64,000 nucleotides of DNA from Chryseobacterium sp. JJR-5R (GTDB lineage: Bacteria; Bacteroidota; Bacteroidia; Flavobacteriales; Weeksellaceae), in contig NZ_CP139137.1 in the NCBI RefSeq assembly GCF_034047335.1, forward strand, positions 806,001-870,000. Reading direction: 5' to 3'. Position 1 is the stretch's first letter. Each line of letters begins with the position of its first letter. The notes under the pieces were generated by a model that saw only the letters and a program-made list of their open reading frames with translations, searched no databases and was not told where the DNA came from. This document shows, piece after piece, positions 1-5,640 of this stretch. The translations under genes were made by a program, and so were the position numbers.

Positions 1-192
1 ACCTGGAACGGCTCACACCGCGGAACGTGGCAGCTTTACGGCCATTCCCACGGAACTTTGCCGGATGATGAAATGGCTTTAAGCATGGATGTCGGTGTGG
101 ATTGCCATAATTTTTATCCGGTTTCTTACGAAGAAATCAAAGAAATCATGAAGAAGAAAAAATGGGTGCCACCGTTTGCACCGAGAAATTAG
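1..192 (+). CDS. Metallophosphoesterase, C-terminal 63 residues only
   Basis: The open frame enters from the left edge and stops at 190-192. It contains GHSHG (residues 14-18 of the visible part), the last metal-binding motif of calcineurin-like phosphoesterases, followed by MDVGVDCHNF, which is typical of small YfcE/MJ0936-like enzymes. The start and the first metal motifs lie outside the window. The gene is 79 bp upstream of a DEDDh exonuclease on the same strand, so co-transcription with the exonuclease pair is plausible. A role in RNA-end processing is only an inference from its Ro60/Y-RNA neighbours; the substrate is not visible in the sequence. Confidence 0.8.
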   Translation, partial: TWNGSHRGTWQLYGHSHGTLPDDEMALSMDVGVDCHNFYPVSYEEIKEIMKKKKWVPPFAPRN

Positions 193-271
193 TATAAGTA
201 ATAAATAATTGGTAATGATTGATTTTAAAATCATTGATCATCTGCCAATTATCATTTTTTTCAAATCAATT

Positions 272-817
272 ATGAAAACAACTAACGAAATATTGGTCAT
301 CGACCTGGAAGCCACATGCTGGGAATATGATAAAATTCCTGCCGGCCAGAAAACCGATATTATAGAAATAGGGATTTGCGAACTGAACAGGACAACCCGT
401 GCCATTTCCAAAAAGCAGAGCATATATGTTATTCCCGAGCGGTCGAAAATCAGTACATTCTGTACTGACCTGACAGGAATTACGCCGCAGCTGGTAAAAG
501 AAAAAGGAATCCGTTTTGAAGAAGCCTGTGAGAAAATCAGGGATGAATACAGCTCAGCTTCGCTGGCTTGGGCAGGCTTCGGAAGCTTTGATAAAGAACA
601 GGTTTCGCAGCAATGCGATTACCTAGGCATTGAAAATCCTTTTTCCGGAAATTACATCAACATCATGCACCAGTTCAGAGCCTATAACGGGCTTTACAAA
701 ATGATGGGACTCAAAAGAGCCCTCAAAGCCCTGAACATGGATTTTGAAGGGAACCATCACAGCGGAGCGGACGATGCTTACAATGCCGCCAGAATTCTAA
801 GGGAAATAATCGGATAA
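272..817 (+). CDS. DEDDh 3'-5' exonuclease, ERI-1/KapD-like (copy 1)
   Basis: A 181-residue exonuclease made of the catalytic domain alone. Exo I is DLEATCW with D11 and E13, Exo II is GFGSFDKEQ with D107, and Exo III is H163-x4-D168 in HHSGADD, so all DEDDh residues are present. The DLEATCW form of Exo I is characteristic of the ERI-1/KapD branch, which includes 3' exoribonucleases that trim structured RNA ends. The frame is open from 209, but ATG 272 is preferred because the paralogue at 911 begins with the same MKTT residues and the upstream peptide is not conserved between the two. It lies between a phosphoesterase and its paralogue, with Ro60 further downstream. RNA as substrate is inferred from the family and context. 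Confidence 0.9.
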   Translation: MKTTNEILVIDLEATCWEYDKIPAGQKTDIIEIGICELNRTTRAISKKQSIYVIPERSKISTFCTDLTGITPQLVKEKGIRFEEACEKIRDEYSSASLAWAGFGSFDKEQVSQQCDYLGIENPFSGNYINIMHQFRAYNGLYKMMGLKRALKALNMDFEGNHHSGADDAYNAARILREIIG

Positions 818-910
818 GGAAGATGATCGTACAGGTGATGGATGAGGGAAGTTTTTACAATATGTAATTAGCTTCCGGCGTCCAGCCTTTAATAACAAAT
901 ATTTAAACAA

Positions 911-1462
911 ATGAAAACAACAGATAATATATTAATTATAGACCTCGAAGCCACGTGCTGGAAAGACCGGCCGCCGAGAGGACAGGAAAGTGAAATCATA
1001 GAAATCGGCGTATGTATCATGGATGCGCGTACCGGTAAGATTTCACAAAATGAAGGGATTTTAGTAAAACCTCAATACTCAAAAGTAAGCCCGTTCTGTA
1101 CGGAGCTCACTACCATTACCCAGCAGATGCTGGATGACGAAGGCATTTTACTGGAAGATGCTTTGGATATCCTCAGGGCAGAATACATTTCTGAAGACCT
1201 GACCTGGGCAAGTTACGGAAACTATGACCTGAATATGCTGCAGAACCAGGCAAGGAGATTCAGGGTTGATTATCCTTTGAGTGATGACCACATCAATGTG
1301 AAAACATTATTCGGGCAGACGCACCCGACCGTCCGCAAAAGTGTCGGCATGGCAAGAGCTTTAAGCGAACTGAACTTCAAACTTGACGGTATGCATCACA
1401 GAGGCGTGGATGACGCGAAGAATATTGCGAAGATTTTGCATTGGTGCATAAAACAACAGTAA
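911..1462 (+). CDS. DEDDh 3'-5' exonuclease, ERI-1/KapD-like (copy 2)
   Basis: A 183-residue tandem paralogue of the preceding exonuclease, 93 bp downstream. It has the same layout: DLEATCW with D11 and E13, GNYDLNML for Exo II, and MHHRGVDDA for Exo III. The two copies share FCT-LT-IT at the same place but differ at many positions, so this is an old duplication rather than a recent copy and both appear functional. The start at 911 matches the paralogue. A strong terminator follows at 1499-1524. Two ERI-1-like enzymes beside a Ro60/Y-RNA locus suggest 3' trimming of structured RNAs, but this is inference. Confidence 0.9.
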   Translation: MKTTDNILIIDLEATCWKDRPPRGQESEIIEIGVCIMDARTGKISQNEGILVKPQYSKVSPFCTELTTITQQMLDDEGILLEDALDILRAEYISEDLTWASYGNYDLNMLQNQARRFRVDYPLSDDHINVKTLFGQTHPTVRKSVGMARALSELNFKLDGMHHRGVDDAKNIAKILHWCIKQQ

Positions 1463-1498
1463 TATAACAGCTTGGCAACTCAAAAAGTGTAATACCAG

Positions 1499-1524
1499 CT
1501 CCCTTTTAAAAAGGGAGTTTTTTT
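1499..1524. terminator. Rho-independent terminator after the exonuclease pair
   Basis: The stem CTCCCTT (1499-1505) pairs with AAGGGAG (1511-1517) and is followed by seven T. It sits between the exonuclease (+) and the VOC gene (-). The T-run overlaps the VOC stop codon. Confidence 0.85.
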
Positions 1525-1969
1525 ATTTCTGATTCAGCCACTCTTCATAGGAAACCACACCCAGTTCCGGTTTTCCGGCACCTTCCAGAATTGAAATAAA
1601 TTCCAGCTGGTTTCCGTCCGGATCATTGAAGTAAATGGCCAGTGCCGGCATCCATGCAAAAACCATGGGTGCTTCAGTTCCGTTTTTGAGGAAATTGTAA
1701 GGCTTTAATTTTTTGCCTTTTAAAAACCCGGCCGCGTAATGCAGGATGTCTTCCACATCAGCAGAAAATGCAAAATGCCTGGTCTGCAGGTTTTCTTTCT
1801 GTTCCCACAATCCCAGCATGGCTGCTTTGTTTTTTCCGATCCATAAAAATGCAATCGGGCGGGTTTCATCCCGGTGAGCCGGTTCCAATCCCAAAACTTC
1901 GGTGTAAAACAGTACAGCGTTTTCCAGGTTGCTTACCTGAATATGGGTTTCGTATAATCCTTTAATCAT
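1523..1969 (-). CDS. VOC (glyoxalase/bleomycin-resistance) family protein
   Basis: A 148-residue single-domain VOC protein. The N-terminal half carries the bab-bb pattern starting with THIQVSNLENAVLFYTEVLG, including the first metal-ligand histidine. The second half has RHFAF and ends with DPDGNQLEFIS, the usual last-ligand glutamate motif. The four-ligand set seems intact, so a metal-dependent lyase, dioxygenase or thiol transferase is possible; the substrate cannot be read from sequence. It is transcribed away from the Ro60 gene and shares a 360-bp divergent intergenic region with it. I see no functional link to its neighbours. Confidence 0.85.
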   Translation of the reverse strand: MIKGLYETHIQVSNLENAVLFYTEVLGLEPAHRDETRPIAFLWIGKNKAAMLGLWEQKENLQTRHFAFSADVEDILHYAAGFLKGKKLKPYNFLKNGTEAPMVFAWMPALAIYFNDPDGNQLEFISILEGAGKPELGVVSYEEWLNQK

Positions 1970-2234
1970 CGTTTAAATTTTAATTAAACAAATATAAACA
2001 ACCGGCTTCCAAAAGTGGCCGCCTGCTCATCTTTTTAGGCAAACTGAATGATAGAGAGATTTTATTTCTGATTGACTTTAAAAAGTAACAGCATTTTGTT
2101 ATTCCGTAGGAATCTAATCATGAGTATGATAAGTATTGCCAAGATTCTTACGCAATGGTAAACTTTACAGTTATTCTGATACTGGAAAAACTATTAATTA
2201 ATAAAAAATAAAACTTTTTTTCATAAAAACTTAA
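1970..2234. other. Divergent intergenic region (VOC / Ro60)
   Basis: AT-rich spacer between the divergent VOC gene and the Ro60 promoter. I see no open frame, hairpin or repeat of note before the TGCGCA operator boxes that start at 2236. Confidence 0.5.
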
Positions 2235-2271
2235 CTGCGCAAAAACACTGCGCAATACCGTCATTACTTTG
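2235..2271 (+). promoter_or_regulatory. Ro60 promoter with paired TGCGCA boxes (matches the array promoters)
   Basis: Two direct TGCGCA boxes at 2236-2241 and 2249-2254 (13 bp start to start) are followed, after exactly 11 bp, by ACTTTG (2266-2271) inside a TTACTTTG element close to the Bacteroidota -7 consensus TAnnTTTG. No -33 TTTG is present at the usual distance, which suggests activator dependence. The same arrangement recurs at 4182, 4446 and 4710 in front of the Y-RNA units. It marks 2266-2271 as promoter, so the in-frame ATG at 2269 cannot be the start of the Ro60 gene. Confidence 0.7.
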
Positions 2272-2331
2272 CATCAGAAATCAGGGAGGAATGATGATCC
2301 TCAAAAATGTTTAACAATAAAAACAGTAACC

Positions 2332-3849
2332 ATGAAATTTAATTTTTTAAGAAAATCAACGCATGCCGCCACCAACTACGAAGGGGCAAAAGCATTCACG
2401 ATGACCCCTGCAGAAGAACTGTACAGTGCTGTTGTTACCACAGGATTATCAAACACGTCTTATGAAAAGGGAAATGACAGATTAACAAGAATCCAGTCTC
2501 TGATTCAGAAAAACGACCCGGAATTTGTAGCAAAGCTGGCGGTCTATGCAAGGAAAGAAATGTACCTGCGCTCTATTCCATTGGTTTTAACGACTGAATT
2601 GGCGAAACAGGTTTCGGGAACAGATCTGGTAAGCAAAACGGTTGACGGAGTGGTTCAGAGAGCTGACGAAATAATGGAATTGCTGGCATATTACCAACTG
2701 GCCAACCAGAGGACGGATGTTAAAAAACTGAACCGGCTTTCAAAGCAGATCCAGAAAGGCCTGATGAAGTCGTTCAATAAATTTGACGAGTACCAGTTTG
2801 CAAAATACAACAGGAAAGCTGAAGTTACCCTGAAAGATGCCCTGTTCCTGGTGCACCCGAAAGCAAAGGACGAAAACCAGCAGGCTGTTTTCAACAAAAT
2901 CGTAAATGATTCTCTGGAAACTCCATATACCTGGGAAGTTGAACTTTCCGTGTTGGGCCAGACAAAATTTGCGGATGATGCCGAAAGGAAATCAGCGTTC
3001 AGAAACAAATGGCAAGAACTGATCTTCAGCAACAAATTGGGGTATATGGCAACGTTGCGGAACCTCAGGAATATCCTGGAAGCAGGCGTTTCTTCAGAGG
3101 CGATGGCCAAAGTGTGCAGCTACCTGTCGGATGAAAAGGCTGTCAGGAACTCAAAGCAGCTGCCCTTCAGGTTTTTGTCGGCATACAGGGAATTGAAAAC
3201 AATCGATTCGCCTTACCTGTCCTCAATCCTGGAATCACTGGAACATGCGGTAACGGTGAGTGCGAAAAATATCAAAGGTTTTGGTTTTGGCACTTCGGTG
3301 GTTATTGCAGCGGATGTTTCCGGTTCGATGCAGCAGCCGGTTTCCCCGAAATCTAAGATTCTGTTGTACGATATCGGCCTGCTGATGTCGATGATGCTGC
3401 AGTCGCAGTGCAGAAATGTAGTTTCCGGGATGTTCGGCGACCGCTGGAAAAGAGTGCCGATGCCTAAAAACGGGATCCTGAGAAATGTGGATGCTTTTTA
3501 CAAAAGAGAAGGCGAAGTAGGATATTCCACCAACGGTTATCTGGTGATTGAGGATTTGATCGCCAGAAAAGAGAAAGTGGATAAAGTAATGCTGTTCACC
3601 GATACGCAGCTTTGGGACAGCAACAGCGGAGGAAACTCTTTTGAAAATTCATGGAACCGGTACAAAAGCATCAGCCACAATGCAAAATTGTATATTTTTG
3701 ACCTGGCGGGTTACGGAAAACAGCCGCTTGATATCAGGAAAAATGATGTGTACCTTATCGCAGGCTGGTCCGACAAGATTTTCGATGTCCTGAATGCTTT
3801 GGAAGACCGGAAATCAGCTGTAGAACTGATTAAAAAAGTAGTGCTGTAA
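2332..3849 (+). CDS. rsr: Ro60/Rsr homologue (TROVE and VWA domains)
   Basis: A 505-residue TROVE protein, the bacterial orthologue of Ro60/Rsr, a ring-shaped protein that binds misfolded RNAs in its cavity and Y RNAs on its outer face. The HEAT-like TROVE region fills about residues 15-310. It is followed by a VWA domain with the MIDAS motif DVSGSM at residue 328 and a second acidic site in LFTDTQLWD near residue 424. ATG 2332 is chosen because MKFNFLRKSTHAATNYEGAKA is a typical family start and the upstream frame runs into the promoter at 2266-2271. The leader of about 55 nt contains a CAATAAAAACAGTAACC segment resembling the leaders of the downstream Y-RNA transcripts. No rtcB is visible in this window. 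The Y-RNA-like array starts 412 bp downstream under the same type of operator, strong contextual support for an Ro60-Y RNA ribonucleoprotein. Confidence 0.95.
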   Translation: MKFNFLRKSTHAATNYEGAKAFTMTPAEELYSAVVTTGLSNTSYEKGNDRLTRIQSLIQKNDPEFVAKLAVYARKEMYLRSIPLVLTTELAKQVSGTDLVSKTVDGVVQRADEIMELLAYYQLANQRTDVKKLNRLSKQIQKGLMKSFNKFDEYQFAKYNRKAEVTLKDALFLVHPKAKDENQQAVFNKIVNDSLETPYTWEVELSVLGQTKFADDAERKSAFRNKWQELIFSNKLGYMATLRNLRNILEAGVSSEAMAKVCSYLSDEKAVRNSKQLPFRFLSAYRELKTIDSPYLSSILESLEHAVTVSAKNIKGFGFGTSVVIAADVSGSMQQPVSPKSKILLYDIGLLMSMMLQSQCRNVVSGMFGDRWKRVPMPKNGILRNVDAFYKREGEVGYSTNGYLVIEDLIARKEKVDKVMLFTDTQLWDSNSGGNSFENSWNRYKSISHNAKLYIFDLAGYGKQPLDIRKNDVYLIAGWSDKIFDVLNALEDRKSAVELIKKVVL

Positions 3850-3893
3850 AAGGCACTGCTTTTAAAAATAAAAACTAATAACCATTTTTTTCA

Positions 3894-3987
3894 GGAGCTA
3901 TTTCCCGCTTTCCGCTGTATCTTTTTCGCCAACGCTTTTTTTTTAAAGCCATTTCAGAAAAAGGATGCCGCTTCAATCGGGGCTAGG
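3894..3987. repeat. Imperfect palindromic flavobacterial intergenic repeat
   Basis: The segment begins GGAGCTATTTCCCGCTTTCC and ends with AATCGGGGCTAGG. Its two ends are imperfect inverted complements (TATCTTTTTC near 3917 against GAAAAAGGATG near 3957). I recognise this from memory as resembling dispersed intergenic repeats common in flavobacterial genomes; only one copy is in this window. It follows the Ro60 stop codon and may act as an RNA end. Confidence 0.5.
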
Positions 3988-4177
3988 AAATAACTTTAGT
4001 ATATTTGATTACCATAAAACGATATAAATATGATTTGTCCACATTGTTCAACAATAGTAAAATTTGAATGGAGATTATTTTTAGCCGGAGCTTCCAGGTC
4101 TTGAATTTGTGGATCTTTGCTCTTTTCTTCAAGGGAAAACGAATAGAATATAAAATTATCGAATTAAAAAATAATTT
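3988..4177 (+). other. Spacer with a short Cys-x2-Cys reading-frame remnant
   Basis: A TATATTTG element (4000-4007) precedes ATG 4030, which opens a 24-codon frame beginning MICPHCSTIVKFEWRLFL and stopping at 4102. A second frame continues with a hydrophobic stretch and KGKRIEYKIIELK. It looks like a frame-shifted remnant of a small zinc-ribbon protein, but it is too short to be certain. Otherwise nothing is seen before the operator at 4182. Confidence 0.3.
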
Positions 4178-4217
4178 CAACTGCGTAAAAAGAATGCGTA
4201 CCAATGCAATAACTTTG
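4178..4217 (+). promoter_or_regulatory. Y-array promoter 1 (paired TGCGTA boxes)
   Basis: TGCGTA boxes lie at 4182-4187 and 4195-4200. After 11 bp comes ACTTTG (4212-4217) within TAACTTTG, a perfect TAnnTTTG. Box spacing (13 bp) and distance to the -7 element are identical to the Ro60 promoter. Confidence 0.75.
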
Positions 4218-4261
4218 CAGCAACAAATAATAATAACCATAACCATAAAAACTTAAAAAAT

Positions 4262-4335
4262 AACCGGTGCCGTAAGAAAAGAAATCCTTCGACTTCCCAT
4301 TGAAACAGAGTCTTTTCGTGAGATCGCCCGGTTTT
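4262..4335 (+). ncRNA. Y-like RNA unit 1 (no tRNA mimic)
   Basis: The outer stem AACCGG (4262-4267) pairs with CCGGTT (4328-4333). Inside it lies TGCCG, then 15 nt, then TTCG, the motif shared by all units of the array. The inner stem AAAAGA pairs with TCTTTT. There is no T- or D-arm sequence, so this would be a stem-only Y RNA of about 74 nt with the Ro60-binding part only. Assignment rests on architecture and its place behind a Ro60 gene. Confidence 0.65.
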
Positions 4336-4340
4336 AAACT

Positions 4341-4427
4341 AACCAATGTCGTCCATAAGAGTTTCATCGATCAAACTTTCAATTTGAATACTATTTAAAA
4401 ACTCTTATACCCTGTTACTTGGTTTTT
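4341..4427 (+). ncRNA. Y-like RNA unit 2 (no tRNA mimic)
   Basis: The outer stem AACCAA (4341-4346) pairs with TTGGTT (4419-4424). The motif is TGTCG-N14-ATCG, and the inner stem ATAAGAGTTT pairs with AAACTCTTAT, ten base pairs. The stems match unit 1 in position but not in sequence, which is compensatory variation. The loop between is AT-rich and not tRNA-like. Confidence 0.6.
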
Positions 4428-4440
4428 AAATTAAAATAAT

Positions 4441-4481
4441 TCAACTGCGTAAAAAGAGTGCGTACTGACGCAATAACTTTG
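4441..4481 (+). promoter_or_regulatory. Y-array promoter 2 (paired TGCGTA boxes)
   Basis: TGCGTA boxes at 4446-4451 and 4459-4464, then 11 bp, then ACTTTG at 4476-4481 in TAACTTTG. Second copy of the duplicated module. Confidence 0.75.
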
Positions 4482-4525
4482 CAGTAACAAATAACCATAA
4501 CCATAACCATAAAAACTTAAAAAAT

Positions 4526-4599
4526 AACCGGTGCCGTAAGAAAAGAAATCCTTCGACTTCCCATTGAAACAGAGTCTTTTCGTGAGATCGCCCGGTTTT
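4526..4599 (+). ncRNA. Y-like RNA unit 3 (duplicate of unit 1)
   Basis: Copy of unit 1 shifted by 264 bp: outer stem AACCGG/CCGGTT, TGCCG-N15-TTCG, inner stem AAAAGA/TCTTTT. I see no base difference from unit 1 in the transcribed segment. Confidence 0.65.
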
Positions 4600-4604
4600 A
4601 AACT

Positions 4605-4691
4605 AACCAATGTCGTCCATAAGAGTTTCATCGATCAAACTTTCAATTTGAATACTATTTAAAAACTCTTATACCCTGTTACTTGGTTTTT
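4605..4691 (+). ncRNA. Y-like RNA unit 4 (duplicate of unit 2)
   Basis: Copy of unit 2 shifted by 264 bp, with outer stem AACCAA/TTGGTT, TGTCG-N14-ATCG and the same ten-pair inner stem. Confidence 0.6.
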
Positions 4692-4705
4692 AAATTAAAA
4701 TAATT

Positions 4706-4745
4706 CAACTGCGTAAAAAGAATGCGTACTGATGCAATAACTTTG
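4706..4745 (+). promoter_or_regulatory. Y-array promoter 3, start of the long array
   Basis: TGCGTA boxes at 4710-4715 and 4723-4728, 11 bp, then ACTTTG at 4740-4745 in TAACTTTG. No further -7 element of this kind and no strong terminator is seen before 5778, so units 5 to 11 are probably made from one precursor of about 1 kb. Confidence 0.75.
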
Positions 4746-4781
4746 CAGTAACAAGTAATCATAACCATAAGAACTCAAAAA

Positions 4782-4912
4782 AAGTAAGTGTCGTAAAACA
4801 GAATTTCTTCGTTTGGGGACAGCAATACAGGTTCGACTCCTGTTCCCGGAATCGGGATGGCGTAATGGTATCGCTCTGTCGGTAAGTCTCTGTTTGATTT
4901 TTTACCTTACTT
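4782..4912 (+). ncRNA. Y-like RNA unit 5 with permuted tRNA mimic
   Basis: Outer stem AAGTAAG (4782-4788) with CTTACTT (4906-4912); motif TGTCG-N14-TTCG; inner stem AAACAGA (4796-4802) with TCTGTTT (4889-4895); 3' side carries ATTTTTTACC. Between the strands lies tRNA sequence in permuted order: T arm ACAGG-TTCGACT-CCTGT (4827-4843), acceptor strands TCCCG and CGGGA joined by a GAAT loop (4844-4857), T at the U8 position, then a D arm GCG-TAATGGTAT-CGC (4860-4874). The D arm resembles tRNA-Gln/Trp. This order, with the acceptor end closed by a loop and the ends in the anticodon-stem position, is that of bacterial YrlA RNAs. Confidence 0.8.
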
Positions 4913-4917
4913 AAAAC

Positions 4918-4989
4918 AACCGGTGTCGTAAGAAAGGGTTCCTTCGACTTTCATTGAACAAAAACTCTTTTTAAAAATTGCCCGGTTTT
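4918..4989 (+). ncRNA. Y-like RNA unit 6 (no tRNA mimic)
   Basis: Outer stem AACCGG (4918-4923) with CCGGTT (4982-4987), motif TGTCG-N14-TTCG. It is a diverged relative of units 1 and 3 placed within the tRNA-mimic part of the array, and its loop has no T or D arm. Confidence 0.6.
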
Positions 4990-4999
4990 AAATTATCCT

Positions 5000-5136
5000 G
5001 CCAGTGCCGCAGATAAAAGTTACTTTGATTTTTACAGGGGTTCGAAATCAAAGATTCGACGGAGTCAATCCGCTCGCCGAAAGGTATGGTCGAGTGGCTA
5101 TACAGTTTTAGACAAAACTTTTATCAGTATTTGCTT
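5000..5136 (+). ncRNA. Y-like RNA unit 7 with degenerate tRNA-Ser/Leu-like part
   Basis: Motif TGCCG-N14-TTTG (the TTCG of other units is TTTG here). Inner stem GATAAAAGTT (5012-5021) pairs perfectly with AACTTTTATC (5116-5125). The insert holds a T-arm-like segment (CGGAGTCAATCCG), a GCC-GAAA-GGT closing hairpin and TATGGTCGAGTGGCTATA, which resembles the D arm of a class II tRNA. The outer stem is not clear, so the ends are approximate. Confidence 0.5.
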
Positions 5137-5160
5137 TGTATTTTTAAAAATAAAATAATA

Positions 5161-5305
5161 AATATCAAGTGTCGTTTTAGAATCATACTTCGAATATTAA
5201 TCATTGGGTCACAGGTTCGAATCCTGTCTTTTCCCTCGAAAAGGAGAAGTAGCTCAGCGGGTAGAGCAAATGCACTGAAAGATTCTTAATTTTTTACCTT
5301 GATTT
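5161..5305 (+). ncRNA. Y-like RNA unit 8, best-preserved permuted tRNA mimic
   Basis: Outer stem ATCAAG (5164-5169) with CTTGAT (5298-5303); motif TGTCG-N14-TTCG; inner stem AGAATC/GATTCT; 3' ATTTTTTACC. The mimic is nearly perfect: T arm ACAGG-TTCGAAT-CCTGT (5211-5227); a 7-bp acceptor stem CTTTTCC (5228-5234) with GGAGAAG (5243-5249), one G-U pair, closed by an 8-nt loop; then T and A at the U8 and A9 positions; then D arm GCTC-AGCGGGTA-GAGC (5252-5267). It cannot be a functional tRNA because the halves are in reversed order and there is no free 3' acceptor end. Confidence 0.8.
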
Positions 5306-5425
5306 AAAAAAGAAGAGTGTCGTAGAGAAAACTTACTTCGGTACATCTTATGATATGGGTTCAACTCCAAAAATAATCCTGAAAACGGTTTATATAAGTT
5401 TTTTCATTTTTTACCTCTTTTAATT
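5306..5425 (+). ncRNA. Y-like RNA unit 9 with reduced T-arm remnant
   Basis: Outer stem GAAGAG (5312-5317) with CTCTTT (5415-5420), motif TGTCG-N14-TTCG, inner stem AAAACTTA with TAAGTTTT, 3' ATTTTTTACC. The loop holds a weak T-arm-like TGG-GTTCAACT-CCA but no D arm or acceptor stem. Confidence 0.55.
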
Positions 5426-5431
5426 TAAAAC

Positions 5432-5636
5432 AAAAACAAGTGCCGTAGAATAGCGTTACTTCGCTGTCATAAAAGGGGTCGCGGGTTCAAAATGCAAAGT
5501 ATTCGTGAACACAAAGAATAAAAATAAGAAATTATAAACAATCCCGCCTTTTCCACAACAAAAACACAAATGGAAACGGGAGCGTAGTTCAGCTGGTCAG
5601 AGCACGACTGCACTTTCTGAATGTTGTCTTGTTTTT
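5432..5636 (+). ncRNA. Y-like RNA unit 10 with a 50-nt insertion in the T loop
   Basis: Outer stem AAAAACAAG (5432-5440) with CTTGTTTTT (5628-5636), nine perfect pairs; motif TGCCG-N14-TTCG. T stem GCGGG (5481-5485) with CCCGC (5543-5547). The T loop would read TTCAAAT if 50 nt (5491-5540, AT-rich) were removed. Acceptor strands CTTTTCC (5548-5554) and GGGAGCG (5578-5584) pair with two G-U pairs and one mismatch, followed by U8, A9 and D arm GTTC-AGCTGGTCA-GAGC (5587-5603). At about 205 nt it is the longest unit. Whether the insert is spliced, tolerated or disabling cannot be told. Confidence 0.65.
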
Positions 5637-5640
5637 ATAC

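Larger units (their letters stand above)
4176..4703 (+). repeat. 264-bp tandem duplication (promoter plus two Y-like units)
   Basis: Two nearly identical copies with a 264-bp period: for example AACCGG at 4262 and 4526, AACCAA at 4341 and 4605. Each copy holds the paired TGCGTA operator, a -7 element, a leader rich in ATAACC repeats and two short Y-like units. The transcribed parts are essentially identical. Differences are concentrated in the operator-leader part, so the duplication is recent or is being homogenised. A third operator copy (4710) continues into the longer array. Confidence 0.9.

Noticed and set aside
2269..2331. Upstream in-frame start for the Ro60 gene
   Set aside because: ATG 2269 overlaps the promoter -7 element (2266-2271), and the extra 21 residues are unlike family N-termini.
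4164..4631. Two minus-strand frames encoding the same peptide (MKLLWTTLVSLKPGDLTKRL...) over the duplicated region
   Set aside because: They are antisense to the structured Y units, identical only because the DNA is duplicated, and lack a promoter or ribosome-binding site.
4176..4703. CRISPR-like repeat array
   Set aside because: There are only two 264-bp units with no spacers and no cas genes.
5086..5289. 67-codon plus-strand frame across units 7 and 8
   Set aside because: It runs through two structured RNA units and ends in translated tRNA-like sequence; not protein-like.
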